Assembly: GCA_016200205.1 (NCBI GenBank)
Contig: JACQFF010000031.1
Location: 1 to 52,676, forward strand
DNA length: 52,676 nt
Source: Planctomycetia bacterium
GTDB lineage: Bacteria; Planctomycetota; Planctomycetia; Pirellulales; PALSA-1355
Direction: 5' to 3'
Below, piece after piece: positions 16,566 to 24,701 of this stretch. The first letter of the stretch is position 1. The number at the start of each line of letters is the position of its first letter. The notes beneath the pieces were generated by a model, which worked only from the letters and a program-made list of their open reading frames with translations, did not search any database and was not told the origin of the DNA. The position numbers and the translations under genes were made by a program.

Positions 16566-19500
16566 ACAGCTCGAGGGAGCCACGGGCGACCCGACTCGGC
16601 GTATGAACCTGGTCGCAATGGCCAGGCCGTATTTCGGCCTGCTCGTGTTGACCACGCTATTGCTCACCATCTTTGGCGTGGTCGCCATGGTGCGGATGCC
16701 TTCGGGCATCTATCCCGAAGTGGCGTTCCCGCGGATCATCATCATTTCACAAACGCCCAGGCTGGCGATCAAGGACGTGGAAGTCGCGGTCACGCGGCCG
16801 ATCGAGGAAGCCGTGGGCATTGTGCTGGGCGTCACGCGCGTGGTGTCCAAATCGGTGCGCGGCGCAAGCGAAGTTTCGGTCTACTTTGCGCCCCAAAGCG
16901 ACATGGTTCAGGCCCTGAACGATATCCGGGCGAGGATGGCGGAAGTCGGCGCCCAGCTTCCTCCCGGCACCAGCACGCTGACCGAGCGGCAAACGCCCTC
17001 GGTGTTTCCGATCATTTCGTTTGTGATTACCGGCGGGCGCAATCCGTCGGCGCTGCACGATTATGCCTACTACGACCTTCGGCCGCGCATCAGCCGCATT
17101 CCCGACGTGTCGTATGTCACGGTGCAAGGTGGCGACATCCGCGAGATCCTGGTCGAGGTCGAGCCCCAGGCGTTGGTCGCCGCCGGACTGTCGATCGCGG
17201 ATATCGCGGACCGGCTCGCCAAAGAGCATCGCTTGAGAGCCGTGGGGCGATTGGATCGCGATGTGCTGCAATACCAGGTGCTGGCCGATACCCAAGCCAA
17301 AGATCCGCTGGAATTGGAAGATCGTGTGATCGTCCAGAAGAACGGCCAGCCGATTCGACTGGGCGATCTGGGGCGAGTCGTGGCATCGCACGAGGACCGC
17401 ACGATCGCCGTTCGCTCGAACGAGAAAAACGCGGTGGCGCTGACCGTGTTCCGGCGTTTGGGGGGCGATGCTCTGCGCGTGTCGAGCGAATTGACGGCCG
17501 TGCTGGACAGTGCGCGAACCGCCGCGCCACCGGGCGTCGAAATCCATCCGGTCTACGACCAGGGAGTTCTGGTGCGCACGGCGATCGCCAATGTGCGCGA
17601 CGCGATCATCATCGGCGGCATTTTCAGCGTGATTGTGCTGCTCGCGTTTCTCAAAAGCGTCAGGGCCACCCTCATCGCCGCATTGTCGATTCCGCTGAGC
17701 CTGATTATCAGCTTCGTGTTCCTCTATTTGACGGGCGATACGCTGAACTTGATGTCGCTCGGCGGTTTGGCGGTCGCGATCGGCCTGATCATCGACGACA
17801 CGGTCGTGGTGATCGAGAATATCTCGCGGCACTTGGCCGAGGGGCAAACCGGCGACGTGGCCGTCGATCGGGCGAGCCGCGAAATCAGCGGCGCGGTGGT
17901 CGGTTCGACGTTGACCACCATCCTCGTCTTCCTCCCCTTGGCTTTTGTGCGCGGGGTGGTTGGCCAGTTCTTTCAATCGCTCAGTCTGGCGCTGACCGTG
18001 GCGCTGCTGGTGTCGATGGTCGTCAGCCTGACGATCATTCCCGTGCTGGCGGCGCGCTACTTAGGACGACGGAAGATGCCGACCACGGGGCCCATTTATA
18101 ATTTGCTCGCCGATCGCTATGAAGGCTCACTGCGGGCCGCCCTGCGTTTTCCACGCTGGGCGGTATTCGGTTCGCTCTTGGTGGCGATTCCGGGGCTATG
18201 GCTGGCCGAACATCTGGAAACCGGCTTTATGCCGGAGATGGACGAGGGCGCATTTGTTCTCGACTACAAAATGCCCGTCGGCACTTCGTTGACGCAAACG
18301 GACAAGGTGTTACGCCGCGTCGAGGAGGTGCTGTCGCGAACCGAAGACATTTCCGGCTACATCCGCCGCACCGGCGCCGAGCTGGGCTTTTTCGCCACCG
18401 AATCGTATACGGGCGATATTCTGGTGAGCCTCAAGCCGCCGGGGCAGCGGCGCGCGATGAGCGAGATCGTCGCGGAATTGGAGGAAGTGCTCAAAGCCAA
18501 AACACCGGAACTGGAAGAGATCGAGTTCGTCCCGCTCATCCAGGATCAGATCAGCGATTTGGCCGGCGTCTCGAAGCCGATTGAGGTCAAGGTGTTTGGG
18601 CCGGATGTCGCCGTGTTGCGCGAATTGGCCGAGAAAGTCGCCGGCATGGTAGAGCAAGCCGGCGGAAAAGAAGTCAACGCCAACGTGCGGCTGGGAAATC
18701 CCGACATTGTCATCCACCCCGACAGCGTGCCGACCGCGCGCGTCGGCTTGACCGAAATGGATATCGAGAATCAGCTCAACGCGGCCCTGTATGGGCAAGT
18801 CGCCAGCACAGTGCCCGAAGAGGATCGGATGACGAAAATCCGCGTCCGCTACCCCGATCGGGTGCGATTCAATACCGACGAACTGAGCCAACTTCCGGTT
18901 AGCTTGCCGCCGGTCGCGCCGCCGGCCGGCAAAGCAGCGGGGCCCAGTTTCGTGCCGCTCTCGCAACTGGCTTCGATCACGTATTCGCGCAGTCCGAACG
19001 AATTCTTCCGCGAAAACCAGCAGCCGGTGATCACCGTGGAGGCCGCTTTGGAGGGTCAGGATCTTGGCGCCGTCAACAGGGAGATTCAAAAGCGGGTAGC
19101 GACGCTCGCTTTTCCGCCCGGCTATCGCTGGGAGCTGGCCGGAAATTATCGAGCCCAGCAAGAGTCGTTCGCCAATTTGCTGATGGTGCTGGTGGTCGCC
19201 TCGGCACTCGTGTTTTTGCTGTTGGGTTTTCAGTTTCACAGCCTGACGTTGCCGTTGTTGATTTTCTTGGCGCAGCCGATTTCGCTCACCAGCGCGCTGT
19301 TGGCGTTGTGGATTACCGGCACGCCGCTGAACGTGTCCTCGTTCATGGGCGCGATTCTGTTGATCGGCTTGGACGTGAAGAACGGGATCATCCTGATCGA
19401 ATACATCGGCCAGTTGCGCGGCCGGGGAATGCCACTCGATCGGGCTTTGGTCACCGCCGGACGCGTCCGCTTTCGCCCGATCTTGATGACGAGCCTGACC

Positions 19501-19674
19501 ACGATTTTCGGTCTCGTGCCGCTGGCGATGGGCTTGGGTCCCGGCGCGCAGATGCAACAGCCGTTGGCGATTGCCGTAATCGGCGGGCTGATCACCAACA
19601 TGCTTTTGACGCGGCTGTTGATTCCCGTCGGTTATTTGGCGCTGCGAGGTCGCGCGCAAGCGACGGCCGCGTAG
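16543..19674 (+). CDS. RND efflux pump permease (AcrB/CusA superfamily)
   Basis: A 1043-residue inner-membrane pump with the usual 12-helix RND plan: TM1 near residue 30, a large periplasmic loop with porter subdomains, TM2-TM6 at about 345-560, a second periplasmic loop, and TM7-TM12 from about 875. TM4 carries AIGLIIDDTVVVIENI with adjacent aspartates near 418-419. That is the proton-relay pair of the AcrB (HAE) type rather than the single acidic residue usual in heavy-metal CusA/CzcA pumps, so organic substrates are more likely than metals. TM10-TM11 has VSSFMGAILLIGLDVKNGI, where Lys is the expected partner. ATG 16543 is kept; ATG 16552 is equally possible. Expression is coupled to the adaptor by gene overlap. 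Confidence 0.94.
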   Translation: MKSMRIGEQLEGATGDPTRRMNLVAMARPYFGLLVLTTLLLTIFGVVAMVRMPSGIYPEVAFPRIIIISQTPRLAIKDVEVAVTRPIEEAVGIVLGVTRVVSKSVRGASEVSVYFAPQSDMVQALNDIRARMAEVGAQLPPGTSTLTERQTPSVFPIISFVITGGRNPSALHDYAYYDLRPRISRIPDVSYVTVQGGDIREILVEVEPQALVAAGLSIADIADRLAKEHRLRAVGRLDRDVLQYQVLADTQAKDPLELEDRVIVQKNGQPIRLGDLGRVVASHEDRTIAVRSNEKNAVALTVFRRLGGDALRVSSELTAVLDSARTAAPPGVEIHPVYDQGVLVRTAIANVRDAIIIGGIFSVIVLLAFLKSVRATLIAALSIPLSLIISFVFLYLTGDTLNLMSLGGLAVAIGLIIDDTVVVIENISRHLAEGQTGDVAVDRASREISGAVVGSTLTTILVFLPLAFVRGVVGQFFQSLSLALTVALLVSMVVSLTIIPVLAARYLGRRKMPTTGPIYNLLADRYEGSLRAALRFPRWAVFGSLLVAIPGLWLAEHLETGFMPEMDEGAFVLDYKMPVGTSLTQTDKVLRRVEEVLSRTEDISGYIRRTGAELGFFATESYTGDILVSLKPPGQRRAMSEIVAELEEVLKAKTPELEEIEFVPLIQDQISDLAGVSKPIEVKVFGPDVAVLRELAEKVAGMVEQAGGKEVNANVRLGNPDIVIHPDSVPTARVGLTEMDIENQLNAALYGQVASTVPEEDRMTKIRVRYPDRVRFNTDELSQLPVSLPPVAPPAGKAAGPSFVPLSQLASITYSRSPNEFFRENQQPVITVEAALEGQDLGAVNREIQKRVATLAFPPGYRWELAGNYRAQQESFANLLMVLVVASALVFLLLGFQFHSLTLPLLIFLAQPISLTSALLALWITGTPLNVSSFMGAILLIGLDVKNGIILIEYIGQLRGRGMPLDRALVTAGRVRFRPILMTSLTTIFGLVPLAMGLGPGAQMQQPLAIAVIGGLITNMLLTRLLIPVGYLALRGRAQATAA

Positions 19675-19724
19675 ATATCCGCCCTCAATCTCTGGAAGGG
19701 TGCCGGGATGAGGGCAACAAGATC

Positions 19725-19766
19725 ACAGGGCACCCTCACCCTAACCCTCTCCCAGAGGGAGAGGGG
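19725..19766. repeat. Palindromic CCCTCACCC...GAGAGGG intergenic repeat, possible bidirectional terminator
   Basis: After ACCCTCACCCTAA, the arms CCCTCTCCC (19745-19753) and GGGAGAGGG (19757-19765) form a perfect 9-bp hairpin with a 3-base loop. From memory the string CCCTCACCCTAACCCTCTCC recurs between genes in many planctomycete and other GC-rich genomes. It sits between the convergent RND pump and MFS genes and includes the MFS stop codon, so the last residues of that transporter (PAPLPLGEG) are encoded by the repeat. Confidence 0.65.
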
Positions 19767-20976
19767 CGGGTACATTCTCCGGCAGCACCGTTCGGAGGTA
19801 GGGCACAACCAGCCAGCACAAGGCGGTGAAGATCGCGCCGATGCCCACGAGCACGTTGAACGCCAGCGGATTGCCCCACGCTTCGACCCCATTCTGATAA
19901 CACCAACCACCGAACCACGTTGATAGTCCCGTGCCGAGATTCGAGAGCGCCATCAGCAGGGCGAACAGGGTTCCGGCCGTTTGCGGCGGGCAGATTTGAG
20001 CGGCCAGGTCCAGTTGGACCATTGTCGCCGTGGCGATCGCAAAACCGGCTGCCGCGCTCGCGACGCGCGCCGACGCTTCGTCGTGCATGAACCAATACGC
20101 CACCGAGCTGACGATGCCCAGCACGATGGAAACGTGCACTAAAATCGCCAGGGGAACGCGGCGGCAATAGAGTCCATACAATAGGCTGCCGATCATCGCC
20201 GCCGTTGCGCTTAGAGACACCGTGTTACCGAAGAATTGCTTGCTGAGTCCGAGTTCATCGCGAGTCATGTACAGATAGAGTACGACTTTGGAGAACGGAT
20301 TGAAGTTCCACAAAAACATGAATGCGCCGCCGGCCAGGATCGCGCGCGAGCCGGTTGCCCGGCGCAGCAGGTGGAGCGTGCTCTTGAAGTTCTCTCGCGC
20401 GTTGGTTTGCCGCCGGTCCGATACGACGGTCGCCGACAGGAAAACGGTGCCGACCATCATTCCGCCGCAGATCAAGAATGCGAGCTTTTCTTGCGATTGC
20501 TGACTCAAGTAACCACCCAAGCTGCCTGTCAGAATATCAGCGAAGTAAATGGCCCCCCATTGCACGGCTTGCAATCGCCCGGTGAGTCCGCGAGGTTGTC
20601 CCTTCTCAATCATCAGCGCATCGATCACGACGTCGGAAAAGGCGACGCCAATGGTTGACAGCACCAATAGAAAAAACAGGGCATCGACGGCCCCGGCCGG
20701 CAAGTCGATCGCATACAGGACGTCCAGGCTGGCGGAAGTGATTACACTGGCGACGATCAAATAACTTTTACGGTGATAGCCGGCCAGCGGAACAAAATCG
20801 GAGACGAGCCCAAAGATCGGCTTGAGGGCCCACGGCAGCGCCAACGCGAACGAGAACCCCGCGATCAGTTCGGCGCTTTCTCCCCACGACGTGAGCAAGG
20901 AGAGCACCGGCTGCGAGAGCAATCCCTCGGTCGGCTCACTGATGCCCTGAATGAAGTAGAACAACCCGAACAGCAC
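19741..20976 (-). CDS. MFS transporter, folate-biopterin (BT1)-like
   Basis: An inner-membrane transporter of about 411 residues with 12 predicted helices. The segment FALALPWALKPIFGLVSDF followed by GYHRKSYLI closely matches the BT1 folate/biopterin transporter signature. FSDVVIDALMIEKG also fits, but the substrate is unproven. The start is uncertain: GTG 20976 lies directly at the first membrane helix (LFGLFYFIQGISEPTEG), while the frame stays open upstream for at least 40 codons (ending PPPREQFNPLGLSV) with no ATG, GTG or TTG that I could find. A CTG or other rare start upstream would add a normal cytoplasmic tail. The last nine residues come from the palindromic repeat. The gene lies about 100 bases downstream of the amidohydrolase gene on the same strand. 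Confidence 0.82.
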   Translation of the reverse strand: MLFGLFYFIQGISEPTEGLLSQPVLSLLTSWGESAELIAGFSFALALPWALKPIFGLVSDFVPLAGYHRKSYLIVASVITSASLDVLYAIDLPAGAVDALFFLLVLSTIGVAFSDVVIDALMIEKGQPRGLTGRLQAVQWGAIYFADILTGSLGGYLSQQSQEKLAFLICGGMMVGTVFLSATVVSDRRQTNARENFKSTLHLLRRATGSRAILAGGAFMFLWNFNPFSKVVLYLYMTRDELGLSKQFFGNTVSLSATAAMIGSLLYGLYCRRVPLAILVHVSIVLGIVSSVAYWFMHDEASARVASAAAGFAIATATMVQLDLAAQICPPQTAGTLFALLMALSNLGTGLSTWFGGWCYQNGVEAWGNPLAFNVLVGIGAIFTALCWLVVPYLRTVLPENVPAPLPLGEG

Positions 20977-21076
20977 GCTCAGGCCGAGGGGATTGAATTG
21001 CTCGCGTGGTGGGGGCTGGTCTTTGCGTGCGGCGCTGGCTTCGACGATGGTGCACCTCGGAGCGCCGGGCTCGCCT

Positions 21077-22072
21077 TCAGGAGAAAAATACCCGCTGGGC
21101 CGTTTTCTTTAGCAGCCACTCGCGATCGGCGTCGGAAAGAAAATCCAGGCGGCTGCGAACCAACTCGATCGAGTCGAGATACTTGTGCCCCTCTTGGACC
21201 TGATAGGGGCAATCCGTGGCCCACATCAACCGCTCGGGTCCAAAAGCATTCAGCAGCGAGCGAATCATCTCCGCCAGATCCAGATAGGGCGACTTCTTCT
21301 TGCCCAGCGCGTAAAACGCCGAGATTTTGACATGCGTATGGTTGTGACGCGCTAAACGGCTCAGCTTGGCGACGTCGGAATCGCGAATCGTGCCATCGAC
21401 GCCGATCCGGGCAAAGTGGTCGATCACCACCGGCGTGTCGGGAAACTTCTCGCACATCCGATCGATGGCCGTGAGCGCTTCGGGGTTGATCAAGCCGCAC
21501 ATGGCGAGCTGCTCGTCGGCTCCGATCTTCCACATGTACGCCATGCCCGGACTGGAGAGCCAGCGATCGACATCTTGCCCGGCCGGATGAATCCGAAAGC
21601 CGCGCACCCCCTGCTTTTTCAAATCGCGCATCGTGTCGCGCAGTGGAGCGGCATGCTCATCGATCACGGCCACTCCCGAGAACACGCCGGGAAATGCGTG
21701 CATGCTGTCGAGCATGTAGCGATTGTCGAAGCCATAGTAGCTCATTTGAATCAGTACGACGCGGCTGACACCACAGGGCCGCGCGTGCGCCAGCAGTTGT
21801 TGGGGCGTGAAACTGGGCGGCTGCATGTCGGTCGGCTTGAAAGCCGCGGACAGCGGATAACGTTTCACGTCGGGCGTCCACACGTGCGAGTGGGCGTCGA
21901 CCGCCCCGTTGGTCAAGTCGCCGGCAGGCGCCGCCGCTTGCTCGGCTAGCGCTTTGCCGTGGCTGCCCAATAGCGGCATTGCCGCGCTGCCCAGCGCGAT
22001 GGCGCCGCGTTTCAAAAAGTCGCGACGCGACTGGGAATTTGCAGGTTCCTTGCGTGTCACCATCGTGGGCAT
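21077..22072 (-). CDS. Tat-exported amidohydrolase (Amidohydro_2, TIM barrel)
   Basis: A 331-residue metal-dependent hydrolase of the amidohydrolase-related (Amidohydro_2) family, which includes 2-pyrone-4,6-dicarboxylate lactonase-like and decarboxylase enzymes. The N-terminus has a twin-arginine motif SRRDFLKRG and an Ala-rich segment, so export folded through Tat is expected. Metal ligands are visible as VDAHSHVW near residue 58, VVIDHFARIG near 219 and MWATDCPYQ near 289. KISAFYALG near 256 also fits the barrel. The substrate cannot be read from the sequence. ATG 22072 is used because the Tat signal starts at once. Neighbours are a BT1-like transporter downstream and a nested palindrome upstream; an operon with the transporter is plausible. 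Confidence 0.9.
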   Translation of the reverse strand: MPTMVTRKEPANSQSRRDFLKRGAIALGSAAMPLLGSHGKALAEQAAAPAGDLTNGAVDAHSHVWTPDVKRYPLSAAFKPTDMQPPSFTPQQLLAHARPCGVSRVVLIQMSYYGFDNRYMLDSMHAFPGVFSGVAVIDEHAAPLRDTMRDLKKQGVRGFRIHPAGQDVDRWLSSPGMAYMWKIGADEQLAMCGLINPEALTAIDRMCEKFPDTPVVIDHFARIGVDGTIRDSDVAKLSRLARHNHTHVKISAFYALGKKKSPYLDLAEMIRSLLNAFGPERLMWATDCPYQVQEGHKYLDSIELVRSRLDFLSDADREWLLKKTAQRVFFS

Positions 22073-22207
22073 TTTGCTTCCTCGCGAAGCCGAGTTGTTG
22101 GCAGATCACGTGCCTTCCCGCAGCGTTTTACCTCGTGGCGCACCAAACCGCAAGCAAGCCGCCCGGCGACTCCGAAAAATCTCCGGCTGCCGGGCGGGTG
22201 TTGGTTT

Positions 22208-22342
22208 TAGAACGTGTCTTCAAATTACGCGACCGGGAGGGCGAGGCTCCTGCCGAGCCTCTACTTCCGGTGCGAAATCGGCTCAGCGGGAGCTTCGCCC
22301 TCCCAAATTCCAACGCTCGGAACGTTTTGAAGACGCGTTCTT
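22208..22342. repeat. Nested inverted repeat (MITE-like)
   Basis: Outer arms GAACGTGTCTTCAAA (22210-22224) and TTTTGAAGACGCGTTC (22325-22340) are reverse complements with one mismatch. Inside them GGGAGGGCGAGGCTCC (22235-22250) pairs with GGGAGCTTCGCCCTCCC (22288-22304), and a third hairpin GAGGCT...AGCCTC lies at 22244-22262. The GGGAGGGCGAGGCTCCTGCC core is a family I associate with planctomycete intergenic DNA. The whole unit is about 135 bases, has no coding capacity, and occupies most of the gap between the DUF4139-like and amidohydrolase genes. Confidence 0.72.
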
Positions 22343-22369
22343 AGTGGAATGCCGGGAAATCCGGCTCGA

Positions 22370-24499
22370 TCAGCCGGTGATGTCCAAACTGATCAAAAAA
22401 TCGTCCAGCGACTGCCGTAGTCGGGCTTCGTCCGCGATCAGCTTTTGAATCTGCTCGCGCATCTTTTCGACCGCGTCTTCCTGGGCGCCGAATTTCTGCA
22501 CGTACCGCTTGTAGAGATCCGAGTTGTGCTCCAATTGGATCATGTTCTGGCGAATGCGGTCTTGCTCCTGCGTGATCGTGCTGATCTGCTGTTCCAGCCG
22601 CCCGCGATCCTGGGCCACGTTTTGAAGGGCCTGCTTGCGCTTGACGATGTCTTGCAGAGCCGTCTTGACGGACGGGCTGACCGTCTTTTGGCTCAGGTAA
22701 AACGCAATCGCATTGCTGTCCAAGTTGGTGATCGCCAATTGCTGGCTCACGACCAGTTCTTCTTCGACCGAGAGCGCCGCGGGCTTGCCCGGCTCGGCGG
22801 TGACGGCAAAGCGATACTTGTCGCGCGTCTTTTCGGTCGGCTTTTCAGGCGACACGAGCTTCCAATTCGCGTCGACCGGGTACTCGAGCAAAACCGTCTT
22901 GGGCTTGGAGTCGGAATTCTTGATCGTGTATTTGTGCGTGCGGCCATACTTGCGGCTGGTCTGCATCACGCCTTTGATCAATTTCACGCTGACCAGTTGC
23001 TCGGGATGGCTCTTGGTTTCGGGCGCGACTTCAGTGTTCAGATCGAGAGCATAGCTGACGAGCCGCTCGGCGCCGGGCGAAAGGTCCTCGATTTTGGCGT
23101 CGCCCGCATAGGCGCCGCCGTCGAACACCGTGACCGGCCCTTGCATCAGGTGCAGGTCGGTGGAATTCACCAGCCGCAGGCCGTTGAGCGGGTGCTTGGC
23201 TTGCACCGCTTCGTTATAGATCGAGACTTTGTTCCCCTTTACCGATTCGTTGACGATCGGCAGCATGGCCGATTTCTGGCGGGCCAAAGTGACCGGCGTG
23301 CCGATCACATATTGAAACAGTTCGCCCACTTCGCCGGCTTGTGCGGACGGGACGGCGCCCCGGCTTTCGGGGGTGGCAAAGAAATCGACTTCCTGCTTCG
23401 GCGCTGCAGCTCCGAAGGCCGATTTTTCGGCCAGGCTGCTTTTAGCGTCAGATCGCAGTTGTTCGTGCCGCTCGAGCTCCTGTTCTCCGGCCACCCTTCC
23501 CGCCCGCCCGGCCGGCGCGTTTCCGCCCAGTCCGGCGAATCGTCGAGCGGCCTCGTCGAGATCCTGGCCGTAAGTTTGCGGCCGGAGTGACGCATACAGG
23601 TTCAACGCCTCCAGGGGTCGCTGCACGTAGAGCGGTTCGTAAAGATCCATTTTGAACGAAATCGGCCGGCCGCTCACCAGCGTCAACGCCACGTTATTCC
23701 AATCGGCTTCCGTGGTGTTTTCCACGATGGCCCAGCCTTGCAGGAAGGGGGCTTCCTTGTCGCTCAGGACCAGGCGGTAGCTGGTTTTCCAGACCGGAGT
23801 TCCTTCGATATAGGCCACGCGCACCGGCCGCTTGCCCTTGCCGAGCAGGTTCAGGCTCACCGTCTTTTTGTCGGTGTTGTGTCCGGTGGCCAACACCGCG
23901 AGCGCCTGCCGCAATTCGGCGTCGAGCTTCTCGTTCACGAACTTGATGCCGCTGATGCTGTCCAGCGGAATGCTGCGCAGTCCGCTGTCGGTGAGCAGAT
24001 TGAGCAATTCCACTTCGATGGTTTCGTGATCCTTGCCAATTTCCTTCTTCCGCTTTTCAACTCCCAGCAACACGCCCGTGAGGGCCGGGCCATCGAGTTG
24101 CACCCGCTCCCCGCGCACCTGGTCGAGCAGTTGTCCCAGCGTGGGATTGTTCGTAAGGTCGATGGGAAAGGTTTGTAGCGTTTTGGTGATCGGGTCGCGC
24201 GAGCCGTAGGTGACGGTGGAAATGGTCCCGCCGCCGCGGTCTTCCAAAATCATGCTCTTGAGCAGGTCGTTGATGTCCTCGACGCGAAAGCGGAAATCGA
24301 TTTTGGCGTCCCCTTCCACGTCGCCCCGGTGCTCGAAATAGCCAACGCCGGAGTTGAACATCACGACTTTGGTCAGCGGCAAGCCGCTTTCGGCCTTTTT
24401 TTCACCCGCTTCATCGGCGGCCAACGGCCGCGCCAGCATGGCCCCCGCGACGAGTGCGCAAAATCCCCACGCGAATCGGCTGTTTATGTTCGGCGACAT
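22370..24499 (-). CDS. DUF4139-like secreted protein with C-terminal coiled coil
   Basis: A 709-residue exported protein. A signal peptide (FAWGFCALVAGAMLARPLAA) precedes VVMFNSGVGYFEHRGDVEGD. The middle (ALTLVSGRPISFKMDLYEPL, and later YTIKNSDSKPKTVLLEYPV) has the strand pattern of DUF4139 proteins such as the MuiA family, whose activity is unknown. Residues about 610-705 form a long coiled coil (RKQALQNVAQDRGRLEQQIS and onward). Possibly a periplasmic scaffold or surface protein. The ATG at 24499 is chosen because GGAGG lies about 10 bases before it and the signal peptide starts there. The gene is 200 bases downstream of the second Nramp-like transporter gene on the same strand, so the two may be co-regulated. 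Confidence 0.8.
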   Translation of the reverse strand: MSPNINSRFAWGFCALVAGAMLARPLAADEAGEKKAESGLPLTKVVMFNSGVGYFEHRGDVEGDAKIDFRFRVEDINDLLKSMILEDRGGGTISTVTYGSRDPITKTLQTFPIDLTNNPTLGQLLDQVRGERVQLDGPALTGVLLGVEKRKKEIGKDHETIEVELLNLLTDSGLRSIPLDSISGIKFVNEKLDAELRQALAVLATGHNTDKKTVSLNLLGKGKRPVRVAYIEGTPVWKTSYRLVLSDKEAPFLQGWAIVENTTEADWNNVALTLVSGRPISFKMDLYEPLYVQRPLEALNLYASLRPQTYGQDLDEAARRFAGLGGNAPAGRAGRVAGEQELERHEQLRSDAKSSLAEKSAFGAAAPKQEVDFFATPESRGAVPSAQAGEVGELFQYVIGTPVTLARQKSAMLPIVNESVKGNKVSIYNEAVQAKHPLNGLRLVNSTDLHLMQGPVTVFDGGAYAGDAKIEDLSPGAERLVSYALDLNTEVAPETKSHPEQLVSVKLIKGVMQTSRKYGRTHKYTIKNSDSKPKTVLLEYPVDANWKLVSPEKPTEKTRDKYRFAVTAEPGKPAALSVEEELVVSQQLAITNLDSNAIAFYLSQKTVSPSVKTALQDIVKRKQALQNVAQDRGRLEQQISTITQEQDRIRQNMIQLEHNSDLYKRYVQKFGAQEDAVEKMREQIQKLIADEARLRQSLDDFLISLDITG

Positions 24500-24701
24500 G
24501 GCAACAAACCTCCATCGATGTTCCGACTGGTAAGAGCCCAATTGGGGCGACGGTCCCCAAAGTGCCCTTCGGGTAATTCTAGCTTTTTAGACGTTCCGGG
24601 ACTGCGGAAAGTTCCGCCCGCGGAAAAATCGGCACAAGAATTCGCGGACGCAGGCCCGAGGCCGTCCTCTGCGCGAACGCTCGCGATGGCGTATCGCCGG
24701 C

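Noticed and set aside
18310-19659. A 449-codon minus-strand open frame opposite the RND pump
   Set aside because: Composition is low-complexity Gln/His/Arg with no motif; the sense strand encodes a well-conserved pump.
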